The position numbers and the translations under genes were made by a program. This document shows positions 34,615 to 46,249 of a DNA stretch of 64,000 nt, piece by piece; positions within the stretch are counted from its first letter, which is position 1, and each line of letters opens with the position of its first letter. The notes beneath the pieces were generated by a model that saw only the letters and a program-made list of their open reading frames with translations, was not told where the DNA came from and searched no databases. The DNA comes from Perca fluviatilis (Eukaryota; Chordata; Actinopteri; Perciformes; Percidae), in assembly GCF_010015445.1 (NCBI RefSeq), contig NC_053116.1, positions 35,589,785 to 35,653,784 of the forward strand, written 5' to 3'.

Positions 34615-36497
34615 ACATAGTAGTCGTCCCTTTATTGTTGTCACATAGTCACAAGTACCAGCGAAATTATCAATCAACCTGACCGTACATATACAAACAT
34701 ACAATATCCAATGGGGTAGACAGGACAGGAAGACAGGGTATTAAGGAAAAGAATACAGCATGACATGAGGAGAGGTGAGGAGAAAAAAAGGCAACTCCCA
34801 GACTGTGCCCCTATAGGAGTACAGTGTGGGAACAGGAAAAAAACACCTCAGTAACATAAGCACATGCACCGAGACTCGCAAATGGGGAGGGGGAAACCAG
34901 CACAGGCAAGCAGCCATCCGGTCCTTGTTTTGTCTTAGGGCCAGGAGCCGAAGTTAGTCAACTCGACTTCTCTGAAATGTCCCCTCTGGTCTCCGTATCG
35001 ATCAGATTGTGTCAATTGCGCCGAGAGACCAGTTGATCAAATCCATAATTCTTGGTTTAGGAGCAGTGCAGAGAGAGACTCTCGGTCGTCCCACATTGAC
35101 ACAGTTCCACATTCATACCTGGAAATTATTATTATATGTTGTTATAATGACCTGGTGAGGTCAGAAACCCGTGGAGGGGGGGGAGAATTGTATATTTTAC
35201 ATAGACTGTAACAGTCTATGATATTTCAGCACATAGGTAAAGCTGCAGAAGCTGAACATTATATTCCAAAACACAGATTTTAAATTACATAGCAACAATT
35301 TAACAATTGGCCCTTATGAAATCTAATCGCGGCACGGCTGTCTTGGAACGCAATAGACAGACGGTGGCAGGATACCCCGATACTTAAATTCCACTAAAAT
35401 GTAACCGTGAACAATCAGTGTTCGACCTACAGTCTGTTGAGATGTCTTTCCAAACGCAGAAACGAAGCGCAATCACATAAAACGTTAAGAAAAAGATCCC
35501 TATTTTGCCGTTATCTAAGACACGAAAAAAAAGTAATCCACAGCGATCAGTAGATCCACAAAAAGGTAAATGATACGGTGTATCCAGCAAGTCCTACGCA
35601 CGTCACGTTCACCAGCCAGCTCCAAACAGGTGAACGAGGCCTCTCCACTTCACCGTTTAAACAAAGTGGAATAAAAGTCCAAATCTACACAAAACAATAT
35701 CTGCAGCACACTGTTCGAATGCCAGCACACTGTTTTTCAAAACTGTTAAATACAAATTCAAAACTGAATGATGGAACATTCTGCAGTAAACCTATTGAAA
35801 TATGTAGAAAATCTTACACTGTAAACCTTTGATGTAAATTTACAGCTAAAATCTTTAATTTATGCAGGATCATACTGTAAATACCAATGCATTCTGGGAG
35901 AAAATAATAATATTACAGCACTATCTGCAAATGTTACAGATTACTGGTATTTACTGTTAATACCAGTGCATCTTGGGAAAATAAAGGAAGAGGCGGGAAT
36001 CACACTGCAGCGCCAGTAAATTACTGTAAGTTCAAATAATACAGTAAGAAACTATTTACAGTTAAATACCATAAAATTTAAAACCAGTATGCTTGGTGTA
36101 AATAAACTGCTGCAGCCAGTAAATTAAAGTAAATTTACAAATTATTAAATTTACAAATTAAACCGACAGATTTTAATACTAGATCACCGCTGAAAACCAA
36201 AAAGAAAAAGAATTCTGTTTGAGTCTGACTTGTTTTGGTCAATGGAGTTTATGTTGGGACATGTATGAAGTGTTTTGGAGGAAGTTTTGGAATTTAACCT
36301 TTATTTATTCAGGGAAGGTTCACTGAGAGGCAGCCTCTCTTTTGCAGGAACGCCCTGATCACATTCACACAGTTCCACATTCATACCTGGAAGCTGCCCA
36401 GTACAACCACAGTCTGATCTGCTGGCCTCTGAGCAGCTCCACTGGAGCAGATGGAGGTTAAGGGCCTTGCTCAAGGGCCCCTCAGTGGTGGTGATGA
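34615..36497. repeat. Tandem duplication, unit 2
   Basis: Near-identical to 32662-34614. The main difference is a loss of about 65 bp near 36140 that removes the right end of the internal MITE. Other differences are 1-3-bp indels in short runs. Confidence 0.93.
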
Positions 36498-36620
36498 GGG
36501 CGGGACAAGAGCTGCTCTTTCACTTTCCCCACCCAGATTTTATCCTGTCGGTCTGGGGATTGAACCGACGACATTCCAGTCACAAGCTCGCTTCTCTAAC
36601 CTTTAGGCCACCACTGCCCT
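36293..36620 (-). mobile_element. tRNA-derived SINE, complete
   Basis: Read on the minus strand, it starts ggcagtggtggcctaaaggt with an A-box-like tggcctaaaggttag (36596-36610) and a B-box ggttcaatcccc (36551-36566 region). A body containing gagcaaggcccttaacct follows, a phrase I associate with fish V-SINE-type cores, and it ends with ctgaataaataaaggtta. The pol III boxes support a tRNA origin; the exact SINE family is not assigned. Confidence 0.75.
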
Positions 36621-37278
36621 TGACTGTCCCGACACATTTTTGGTAATGCCGACTGTAATGAAGAGTTAAAAAAAAATATTAATGTAAATAAAACAGGAGA
36701 AACTGCAATACTGCTCTTAATTTCTCCTTTTTTTAATACTTAAAATACATATTGTAAGTATTGTATGTATTCTACATTAATTGAAAGTTTTTGTTTTATA
36801 TTGACAAAATCATTGTGTTTCTGTTTTTTATGTCTTCTTTTTTTAAGCAAACTGTAAAAGGAAATAAAAGTTTGAATTGTAGTGTTGGGCAGTGAGTGTT
36901 TCCATTACTATTACTAAAAAAAACTCCTTACATATGTAGGTTTTTTTTAAATAAAGTGAAAGTACCAAATAATATAGTTGAAAGGCTTACATAACTTGTC
37001 TACACACAAAAAGGAAAGTTATTTACGCAGGAGAGGATTGTTTTTTATTTTATTTTAAGAAGGAAAAAGGTGTGACACAATTATTTTTAAACCTTTATTT
37101 TTTTTTACAGAAAGGACCATTTACATCTCTCTATAGATCTTGCAAGTACAGAACATAGAAAAAGAAACAATTAAAAAAAACTTTAATATCACAGTTTTAA
37201 CACTGTTACAGCTACTGGCTCCAGTTGGACTGATGGACAGAAAGCTACACGGGTCCAACTAGTCCAGTTCTAGTCCTT
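36621..37278. other. Non-coding stretch
   Basis: AT-rich. The right part (about 37190-37278) would be the 3' UTR of the minus-strand exon at 37279-37410, with an ATTAAA-type signal on the minus strand near 37180. Nothing else was recognised. Confidence 0.45.
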
Positions 37279-37410
37279 TCAGACTGATGTTGCGCCATCA
37301 CTGGTTCCATCTGTGTCTGCTGTGTAGCTGATTGAGTTTTGGATGTCATCCACAATGGCTTCTCTTGCTGACCTGGGTAGGTCGCTGCTCTGCTTTACTA
37401 TGAAAAAGAA
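37279..37410 (-). CDS. Possible terminal coding exon, unknown gene
   Basis: On the minus strand an acceptor (ccttttgcag|ttc) at 37411 is followed by 43 sense codons and TGA at 37279-37281. The reading starts FFFIVKQSSDLPRSAREAIV and ends DGTSDGATSV. A following 90 bp with AATTAAA-like signals would be a short 3' UTR. I do not recognise the family. An exact-phase acceptor, sense codons throughout and a polyadenylation-like signal argue for an exon, but no upstream exon was identified on this strand, so it may be an isolated or retained fragment. Confidence 0.35.
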   Translation of the reverse strand, partial: FFFIVKQSSDLPRSAREAIVDDIQNSISYTADTDGTSDGATSV

Positions 37411-38814
37411 CTGCAAAAGGATTAACAATAGTTAATATAATTACTCAATGAATACTTACAGGTAGTTATTTTATGAATACTATTAGGCTACCTTTTAAGC
37501 TATAGATTGGGTTAATTTGTGTATTCCTTGAAAATGTAAATCATTGCTACTCACCCTACTTTATAATATATACTGGAAAAAAATTGCAAGTTACAGTTAA
37601 GTAACAAATACTCTGCATTACTTGTGCTGTAATTATTTGACCCTGTTTAAATGAAGAAGAAAAAACAGCAGTTAATGTTTCACATTAAATTGGATGGGAC
37701 GTTAATGTTAACTGAGTATAGAAGAAATAAAAAACGGCATCATGGGGGATTCCTAAGGTCAGGTCTCAGTTATTTGTAATTATTCTCCTAGCAACAGCCA
37801 CCGCAGCATATCCCATAATTACCTAACTGACTAATCAGTGCCAGCTGGTGGACATTTAAGAGCTGTAGGGTTTCCCACAGTGTTTTATGGAGGTGGTGGG
37901 CCACCTCATCTTAATCAAAGACCACCTTTGTTACATCATCAAAATGAAAACAATAATCAACACGGAGCTTTGAGGGGGTTTCACACAGATAATGCCAAGT
38001 ATTTAATGAGTGTGCTCTGTTTAGGCCATCAATCACTAAAGCTCAGCTGATCAGCAGGTGTTAGTGAGGGCTACAATAGGACTGTATATAAACTTCACTG
38101 TAGCTGATTCTGGTTTCCAACTTTTCCCCAGGTATGTCTGTTAAAACATGAACGGGGACAACTCTCTTTTTGCAGAGGTGGATCTACAGGGGGGCAAGGG
38201 GGGGCAGCTGACCCCCCACTGTAGGGCCTTGCCCCCCCCTGCAGCTGCCCCTCTAACTTTGGTGTTAAAAAAACTGTACTTGTAAAAACAAACTGCCACT
38301 ATGTCCACAAGCTTCTTAAAACATTGAAACAAACAATTCATTTATATTAATTAATAATAAATAATAAATGTAAGATGTAATCTTAGCTCCCTGCCCCTCA
38401 AATACTTAGCTACGTCCCCTGAATCGAACGTTATGATAAATGTAATGTATGCCTTTGATCAGTTTGGATTTTAGTAAAGACAAGAACAGCATAATACAAA
38501 ATATTACAAACTGGCATGTTTAAATTTGTAACGTTTAGACAGGGTCGCCGTTTCTGTAGCATTATGTTACAACACACTACACAGTCCTTGCTGAGACCGA
38601 TCATTTGCATGTGATTACTGTAGTTAAAGGAGTAGCCTTCTATAAATTTCACTTCCTCTCACATATCACGGCAACAAGGCTGCACAAATTAAACCAGGTG
38701 ACATCCTTTACTGTCAAACTGGGTAAACAACAAATACAATGGGATTAAGAAGTCTAAACATAACTGTTGTATGCATGTAATAAATCTCTTCTGATGTTAT
38801 GTTTGTAAGGCGTC
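37411..38814. other. Non-coding stretch
   Basis: At 38170-38250 a G/C-rich near-palindrome (gggggcaaggggggg ... gcccccccctgcag) resembles ends of hAT-type elements. At 37860-37950 is a gtggtgggccacctc repeat scrap. No exon supported. Confidence 0.45.
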
Positions 38815-39117
38815 TGGTATACTCGCCGCAGCTGACCTGTGTTGTGCGCAAATGTGACGTCATGGGAGCGCTGTAACTATTTATACTCGCGCGTGTTGGT
38901 CACTAGTTGCAGTCATCTCCTGAACAGAGGTGTCGCTAATGAGGAAAGGCTACCGACTTTTGCTATTTCCTGTTTCCGCTTTGTTGCGCGCCGCTGAATA
39001 AAATAGCGTGGTGCACGACCTCTGGTCGCTACACTTAAAATCCTGGCACGCCAGCGAGATCTACGTCATTTTGACGTCACATTGGCGCACGACAGGTCAG
39101 CTGCGGCGACTGTAAAA
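38815..39117. mobile_element. GC-rich MITE with ~45-bp terminal inverted repeats
   Basis: Left cgccgcagctgacctgt...gtgacgtca (38824-38873) and right tgacgtcac...acaggtcagctgcggcg (39073-39108) are inverted repeats with few mismatches. It is about 300 bp and non-coding, and more CpG-rich than its surroundings. Each end carries a tgacgtca-type CRE palindrome. The superfamily is unassigned. Confidence 0.75.
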
Positions 39118-39200
39118 AGACCTTTAGGCTACTTATTAGCTACAGGGCCCTACAGTGTAATGTAATACAAGGATAACCAGAGCTTTTCACATCTTGACTT

Positions 39201-39531
39201 TTGCATGCCAGAGTAGCTGGAGATATTAGCTGGAGTCTGAAAGTGGAGATATTGCAAGCCAAGAAAATTCAGAGTAGTGCACAAGATAAAGAGAATGAGG
39301 GAAATGAAGAAGGAGAAGGCAGTAAACTCGAGAGACCAGATGGGTCAGAGCAGGAGAAGACCACAGAAGGAGATGCAGAAATAAGTGAGAGAGAAGAAGA
39401 AAAAGATTGGCTATGAGGGATGAAGAGGAGTCTGCAGATTCAGAGAGAGGGACGGAGGCAGAGAGTGATCAGGAGGAGGCAGATGAAGATGACAGGGAGG
39501 AAGAGGCTGCAGTTACCCCCTGGACCATATG
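39201..39531 (+). pseudogene. Glu-rich frame, possible transposon exon
   Basis: A highly acidic, Glu/Lys/Asp-rich reading runs through two overlapping frames (39201-39416 and 39407-39531), ending before a GT at 39532. Composition resembles the acidic leader found before some hAT transposases, and the similar frame at 13612-14025. There is no conserved domain. Purine-rich low complexity could explain the open frame. Confidence 0.25.
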
Positions 39532-39619
39532 GTATGTTTATATTCTCCTTCCATATAAATTGCAGTACAGTTTATGGCTATTTCCATTATGTTGTATATG
39601 TTATAGGGTTTGATATGTA

Positions 39620-41207
39620 AAGATTTGGACACACCTTCTCATTCAATGCATTTTCTTTATTTTAATGACTATTTACATTGTAGATTCTCACTGAAGGCAT
39701 CAAAACTATGAATGAACACATATGGAATTATGTACTTAACAAAAAAGTGTGAAATAACTGAAAACATGTCTTATATTTTAGATTCCTCAAAGTAGCCACC
39801 CTTTGCTGTTTTGATAGCCCTGCAAACCCTTGGTTTTCTCTCAATGAGCTTCATGAGGTAGTCACCTGAAATGGTTTTCACTTCACAGGTGTGCCTTGTC
39901 AGGGTTAATTAGTGGAATTTTTTCCCTTATTAATGGGGTTGGGACCATCAGTTGTGTTGTGCAGAAGTCAGGTTGATACACAGCCGACAGCCCTATTGGA
40001 CAACTGTTAGAATTCATATTATGGCAAGAACCAATCAGCTAAGTAAAGAGAAATGAGTGGCCATCATTACTTTAACAAATGAAGGTCAGTCAGTCCGGAA
40101 AATTGCGAAAACTTTAAATGTGTCCCCAAGTGCAGTTGCAAAAACCATCAAGCGCTACAACGAAACTGGCTCACATGGGGACCGCCCCAGGAAAGGAAGA
40201 CCAAGAGTCACCTCTGCTGCTGAGGATAAGTTAATCCGAGTCACCAGCCTCAGAAATCTCAAGTTAACAGCAGCTCAGATTAGAGACCAGATGAATGCCA
40301 CACAGAGTTCTAGCAGACACAGAGGAGATTGTGCGAATCAGGCCTTCATGGTCAAGTAGCTGCTAGGAAACCACTGCTAAGGAAAGGCAACAAGCAGAAG
40401 AGATTTGTTTGGGCCAAGAAACACAAGGAATGGACATTAGACCAGTGGAAATCTGTGCTTTGGTCTGATGAGTCCAAATTTGAGATCTTTGGTTCCAACC
40501 GCCGTGTCTTTGTGCGATGCAGAAAAGGTGAACGGATGGATTCTACATGCCTGGTTCCCACCGTGAAGCGTGGAGGAGGTGTGATGGTGTGCGGGTGCTT
40601 TGCTGGTGACACTGTTGGGGATTTATTCAAAATTGAAGGCATACTGAACCAGCATGGCTACCACAGCATCCTGCAGCGACATGCCATCCCATCAGGTTTG
40701 CGTTTAGTTGGACCATCATTTATTTTTCAACAGGACAATGACCCCAAACACACCTCCAGGCTGTGTAAGGGCTATTTGACCAAGAAGGAGAGTGATGGAG
40801 TGCTGCGCCAGATGACCTGGCCTCCACAGTCACCGGACCTGAACCCAATCGAGATGGTTTGGGGTGAGCTGGACCGCAGAGTGAAGGCAAAAGGGCCAAC
40901 AAGTGCTAAGCATCTCTGGGAACTCCTACAAGACTGTTGGAAAACCATTTCAGGTGACTACCTATTGAAGCTCATCAAGAGAATGCCAAGAGTGTGCAAA
41001 GCAGTAATCATAGCAAAGGGTGGCTACTTTGAAGAAACTAATATAAGACATGTTTTCAGTTATTTCCCACTTTTTTGTTAAGTACATAATTCCACGTGTT
41101 CATTCATAGTTTTGATGCCTTCAGTGAGAATCTACAATGTAAATATTAATGAAAATAAAGGAAACGCATTGAATGAGAAGGTGTGTCCAAACTTTTGGCC
41201 TGTACTG
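39620..41207 (+). mobile_element. Tc1-like transposon upstream of receptor copy B
   Basis: Same family as 3823-5062. The right end is intact (gtgtgtccaaacttttggcc...gtactg, then TA at 41208), but about a dozen outer bases of the left end are lost (starts aagatttggacacacc). It is 1.59 kb, with inverted repeats of about 200 bp. It ends roughly 180 bp upstream of the donor of the copy B leader exon, so it may sit in the copy B promoter region. Confidence 0.88.
40021..41081 (+). pseudogene. Tc1 transposase, one stop and one frameshift
   Basis: The ATG at 40021 gives MARTNQLSKEK and then TGA at 40054-40056. The frame continues through a paired-type helix-turn-helix (VRKIAKTLNVSPSAVAKTIK) to 40359. 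A frameshift near 40305-40330 moves to the frame of 40329-41081. That frame holds all three catalytic residues in context: LWSDESKFE, FQQDNDPKH and SPDLNPIE. Total length would match the usual ~340-residue Tc1 transposase. It is defective but better preserved than the copy at 4329. Confidence 0.9.
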
Positions 41208-41269
41208 TATGTGTAAATACCTGACCTGGACTTTGACACACTGCTGATTGGTTGGAAAGGGTTTTTGGC

Positions 41270-41391
41270 AACTTGTCAAAGGCTGAGGGAAGAGAACGAA
41301 GCCTTCTTTAACTGTCTATGGAACGAAGAGGACTTAAGACAACAATGAAAAAACAATAAATGAGGACATATGAACCACTAATGAAACACAG
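41270..41391 (+). other. Leader (5' UTR) exon of receptor copy B
   Basis: The donor aaacacag|gtgagt is at 41392. The following intron start aligns with the copy A intron start (20978 on). The 5' limit is an estimate. The next exon acceptor is at 42523. Confidence 0.55.
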
Positions 41392-42523
41392 GTGAGTCAC
41401 GATATTTTCTTAAAAGATGGTAACGTGCTACATCACTTCTGATACCAGTTGTTGTTAAACTAGTTACTGCTAGATATGTTCTGGATTATCAGCCAGGCTA
41501 CTGTTGTGGGAATATTTTATCTGTCTTATTCTCAGATGCGGGTGGCTCTCTCGTAGTATAAGTCCTACATTTTGTTTTGATAAACATTTTAGCAGTGCTG
41601 TAGCCCACAGGTTCTCTTATATAGCCTATTTAAAAACAAAAAAATTAAAACATATTCTTTTAGATGTGTTGTATAACTTTATATAGCCATAGGCCTACTG
41701 CTTGTTAGCTTGTGAATTTCCCCTTGGGGATCAATAAAGACTTATTCATATAATAATATCATAACTTATTAATTTATTGTATTGTGTATTGATCTGAATC
41801 TGTAAACTAACTAAAACAGTCAGATGAATGTAGTGCAGTAAAAATACAATATTTCCCTCTGAGATGTAGTGGAGTACAAGTATAAAGTAGCAAGAAATAG
41901 AAATACTCCTATAAAGTACCAGTATGCCTACATATCATTGAAGGGACGATCAGCCCAGCTTCAGAACTCTACGGCCCACAGAGCAGCCACACTGGAGACT
42001 TCACCGTCTGAGCTGTCTACTTACAGTTTAACGCTCCGCTAACTTTAATCGTGCAGCTCTTTCAGACTTTCCAAATGTTATCGGATCAAATGGATCAAAT
42101 TCTGATTGTGAGACGAGTCATTGCGTGGGGGGTTGTGACACTCAAAATCATGTATGGATTGGGTAGTTGCAATTCCTGTCGACTTCCTGGGGGCTTGAGG
42201 CAAAGACACTACAAGCTGACTCACACAGGTCACAAACCAAACAGTTTAAACCCCTGGTTTCATTTGCATTGTAGACAGATCCCCAGTGAAGTGTAAAAGA
42301 CGTAGAGAATACAAGTGTGGTTATTCATTTCAAGCTTTTATGGCTAATGGGCGTGATTCAGTTTATCTTCCCTTTGTTTGAACTTTGCACAGCAGTGAGG
42401 TTGTAAAATCCGATAAACGCTTGAGGTATGCAGGAAAGTCCACCAACATCTCCAGCTGCATTAGAGCAGGTCTCTGCCGTGTGTAGTGTAATCTCTACAT
42501 GGTTGTCTTCTTTTTGTTTCCAG

Positions 42524-42616
42524 ATGGTGTTCCTGTTTTGGATTTTACATCTCACTTCCTCCCAAATCTGAGAGAGATGTCTTCAGCCCATAGAAACTGT
42601 GATCCTGCTGTATACA
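42524..42616 (+). other. 5' UTR part of exon 2, receptor copy B
   Basis: Acceptor tttgtttccag at 42513-42523. Contains an upstream ATG (42524) with a 15-codon frame parallel to copy A. The receptor ATG follows at 42617. Confidence 0.6.
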
Positions 42617-45600
42617 ATGATGTTAAGAAAACATTTTACAGTAACACCATTGCTGGTAAAATAATGTTATCACAGCAAGCTTTTATTATAATTCATACAT
42701 CATATTGCTCCTCTCCAACATTTCTTTCTGTAATTGTTTTTACATTAATTGGATCTTCATCAATGTATGGGGTAAAGAAAAGATGGAGCTGTATTCAATA
42801 TTAAGAGAAGTGAAAAATAGAGGCAAAGTTCCTTTCCATTTCTATTTTTTTCTTCTTCATCTGACCATTTCATTTCAACAGCTTTGTTCCATGCATTTGA
42901 TTTGCAGTAGGTTTGAATTTCAACCAGGCTTCAAACTTATTTCTCTCCACAGATACTTGTGCTGAGTGTCTTTAGAGGACATACCCTCAAATGTCATCAA
43001 ACAGAGTATCAGATCGGGGATCTATGCTGCCCTACGTGTCCTGCTGGTAAGATCTGATTGAATGTTAAAGGACTATTTCTGCCTATATTTAGCAGAATTA
43101 TCCACTAGGTGCAGACCAGTGGAGTCAGTCTTACTCCCATGGTCACAAGTGAAATGTATCGTGACAGTAAAAGAACAAGCAGGAATTTATAGATATTTTT
43201 TAATAATTTCTTCAAAAATACTAAGTAATAAGAATGACACTAGTAGACATTGTGGATGTCACTTTGCCTAGCTACATTAACCCCAAGATAATACATTTTT
43301 ATTTAATAGAAACATTGCATGACATTAAATTGCTTTTCTTTTCAACAGGAAGTCGAGTTAGAAAACATTGCACAGAGTTCAGAAGTACTTCCTGTCTGGA
43401 TTGCGATGAGGCAACATTTATGGATCGTCCTACAGGGCTTACAGAATGTTTTCGCTGTTACCGCTGTGATTCAGGTAGACTTCTGTTAATACTTTCTAAT
43501 TATTAGTTAAAATGTATGACTAAGCCTAGATTTAGTAGGCTTATCACTGCTGGTCCCACTGTTAATGCTGTGTAAGAACTGAGAAAACTAAAGACTGGTT
43601 TAACAGTGTCATTGTGAAGATGCAGAAAGTCATTTAGAAGAGTTTACTGGACTGCAGAATTACAGACTGCACCCAGAAACAAAGACCTCATGTGTTATGA
43701 ACAGTGTTGGATGTAACGCGTTACAGTAATGTAACTACTTTTTTCGGGTAAAAAGTCATGTTACGCGCTACTACTGAAAATTTGTTAACGAAATGTAGTT
43801 CTTTTTTTAATTCGGCGCAACGTTACTTTTCCCAGGGACAGATTTGACAGCGACACTGCCTTCTGAGCTGCGCGCTCATAAGCTCCTCGCGGTACGTGAC
43901 AGAGGATGGTAGCAGAGCAATCATGGCAAGCGAGAAGCTTGGACTCGTTCATAATGAATCAGCCGTCACTCTGTGAGTAGAGAATCTGCAGTGTAGTTCA
44001 GACACTTCACTGATAAACCATAGATTGGCTTTATGGTCAAAGATAGTTTTTGTATAATTAACTTAAGTCTCTGCCAGAGCGCCTGCTTTTAAAAGTAACG
44101 TAAAAGTAACAAGTAAAGTAAAAAGTTAATTTTCATAGGTGGTAACTAAGTAAAGTAATGGATTACTTTTTTAAGGAGTAACAACGAGCAAACACTACTT
44201 TTTAAAAGTAACTTCCCCAACACTGGTTATGAAATACTGTGAGACCAGTGAAGACTATTTTGTGTCATAAAATCCTCTTTTCACATAAGTAAATAGCAGT
44301 CGACATGATCAAAAGTCTTTTTGCAGTTAAGATATTAGCTGTTGGTATCAGCTTAGACTTTTATTCTCTGTTTTTATAAATGGGAATATTTTAGGATGTA
44401 GCTCTGTAGTAGAAGAGACAAAATACATATATGTAACATCTTTATGTGTTGACAGGTTCTGGTTTAAAGATAACGACGTCATGTACGACTACCTCAGATA
44501 CAGTTTGTGAACCACTGGAGGGATTCTACTGTACGGACTCTTCAGGAAACAGCTGTGTGGAAGCACAGAAACACAGCAGCTGTCAACCAGGACAATATAT
44601 CAGCCAAAAAGGTTAGTTTATTGTGTTGACTTTATATTGATATATAGATTATAGGTATAGCTTTAATTTTAAATGAGAACACCAAAGTTCAGGGGAAATA
44701 ACCTTAATGAACTTAAGAAGAGTCTGAGAAGAGAAGAGACTGGAATGAGTCATTTTTCCTGAAATATGAAAAGCTTGTAAAAGATTATATTTTGGGACTT
44801 GAAACAAAGAAATGTTGTATTGTATATAATAATAATTATGTATTTTTAACTATCTGCTTCAAAAATGTCAACAATCAAATATTTTTTTAAATCCACTGAA
44901 AGGAGATCAGACAGATCTGATGAAATGTAAAGATGTCATAGAACACGTTGTTCTCTTCACAATATGTAAACTGAACTGGATCATTTGTACAGGAACAGCA
45001 TTAAGGGACACTGAGTGCTCTGACTGCAGAGATGGAACATTTTCTGATGGGACATTATTGACATCGTGTCAGCCACACACACAGTAAGTGAAGCTTCAGA
45101 TCAGACATGGACACACCTGAACTCTTCCAACAGCAGCATGGTTCCCTACACATGGTCCTGTCAAAATGTCCCTCTATCATTCCAGATGTCAATCATTGGA
45201 TCTTCATCTGATAAAACCAGGAACTGCTTCAACGGATGCTGAATGTGGAGAACAAAGTTCAGGAGCTGTGATTGGCATCGTGGTGCCTGTGATACTTTTA
45301 GTGGTGGCCGGAATATTTCTGCTTGTCGTGTTAATTCTCAGAAAGAAGGGACGATGTAAAAACACAGGTATGATTTGCATTTAGACAATAAAAACATTTG
45401 TTTTTAACACGATTATGTCTGTCAAATCATTAAGTTGCTGATTAAGGTGTTTTTCAATGGTAATGTTTTATTACAGGAGAAAGAGGATATGCAGAAAATC
45501 CCCAACCGGTAAGTATTCTTTATTGTTATTACTCATCACATGTTACTGTATGTACAGTAGAAAATAGGAATGATTTTAGTAGTAGTCATTAAATGATGTC

Positions 45601-45849
45601 TCTGGTTTATCATTACTTCACAAAGAATGGAAATCTGAATGGAGAAGAACAGCTGCAGGTAAGACAGTAGTGATTTCTTCATTTAAATGTTCATGTCTTT
45701 ACAAATGTATAATATGTTTCTGTTGAAATTCAATTTATTTTTCTTCTCAGGATATGGATTTGAAAAATAAACACAGAGACCGTTTATCGGACACTGCAGA
45801 GGAAAGTTCCAGGTTAAATGAAAACCAGTTATATGCTGACACATTGTAA
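42617..45849 (+). CDS. TNF-receptor superfamily member (TNFRSF14/CD40-like), copy B, intact
   Basis: Exons 42617-42655, 42953-43046, 43349-43474, 44456-44611, 44993-45083, 45186-45367, 45477-45508, 45626-45658 and 45751-45849 join in phase to 283 codons and TAA. The signal peptide is MMLRKHFTVTPLL + ILVLSVFRGHTL (residues 1-25). Cys-rich domains span about residues 27-189. The transmembrane segment is about 196-220 (AVIGIVVPVILLVVAG...), then RKKGRC. The tail ends with SDTAEESSRLNENQLYADTL; TAEE (45793-45804) fits the TRAF2-type (P/S/T/A)x(Q/E)E motif. As a family member it should signal through TRAF adaptors after binding a TNF-family ligand. The length suits TNFRSF14-like fish receptors. 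Family placement is strong; CD40 versus TNFRSF14 is not settled. Confidence 0.88.
43702..44225. mobile_element. hAT-type element in an intron of copy B
   Basis: Ends cagtgttggatgtaac and gtaacttccccaacactg, with the 8-bp target duplication gttatgaa at 43694-43701 and 44226-44233. It is 524 bp and non-coding. The equivalent intron of copy A (27427-27584) has no such insertion, so it postdates the duplication. Confidence 0.93.
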
Positions 45850-45861
45850 GTTGTACAGAAA

Positions 45862-46140
45862 TGAATCAGTCCAAGGTGAATTTTGGACACTGTACTCCAA
45901 AGTGAACAGCTGCTGGTCTGCAGCCTGCATCACTATCTTCCAGAGATGTTACTGGACAGAGACTAGTCAGTCTGGAATAACAGCTTGGAGCAAGTCCCGG
46001 ACTAAGTATGTAACGGCTCCAGGCTCTTCACTCAGAACTTCTGCTCCATCTCTCTCACCTGGACATTTTGCTGCTTGTACAGTGAGCTCTCCTTGTGTGG
46101 AATTCCTTAATGGCCAACATTTTCCTATACCTGTCTACAA
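45862..46140 (+). other. 3' UTR block of copy B shared with copy A
   Basis: Aligns with 30070-30345. Begins 13 bp after the copy B stop codon, which supports it being 3' UTR. Confidence 0.6.
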
Positions 46141-46249
46141 GCCACAGGTTTTTATATTCAAGTGGTTTCAGTTTGCGGGACATACTCTGGACTCTGGACT
46201 TATTTTTTTTTCACTGTGTAACTATTGATGATATCTGTATAGATGATGT

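Noticed and set aside
33628..35832. Identical 84-codon frames in both duplicated units as a conserved gene pair
   Set aside because: Identity is explained by the recent DNA duplication of the whole unit; no domain, splice or codon signal supports coding.
38160..38250. G/C-rich palindrome as a terminator or structured RNA
   Set aside because: More simply a decayed hAT-type terminus; no transcript evidence.
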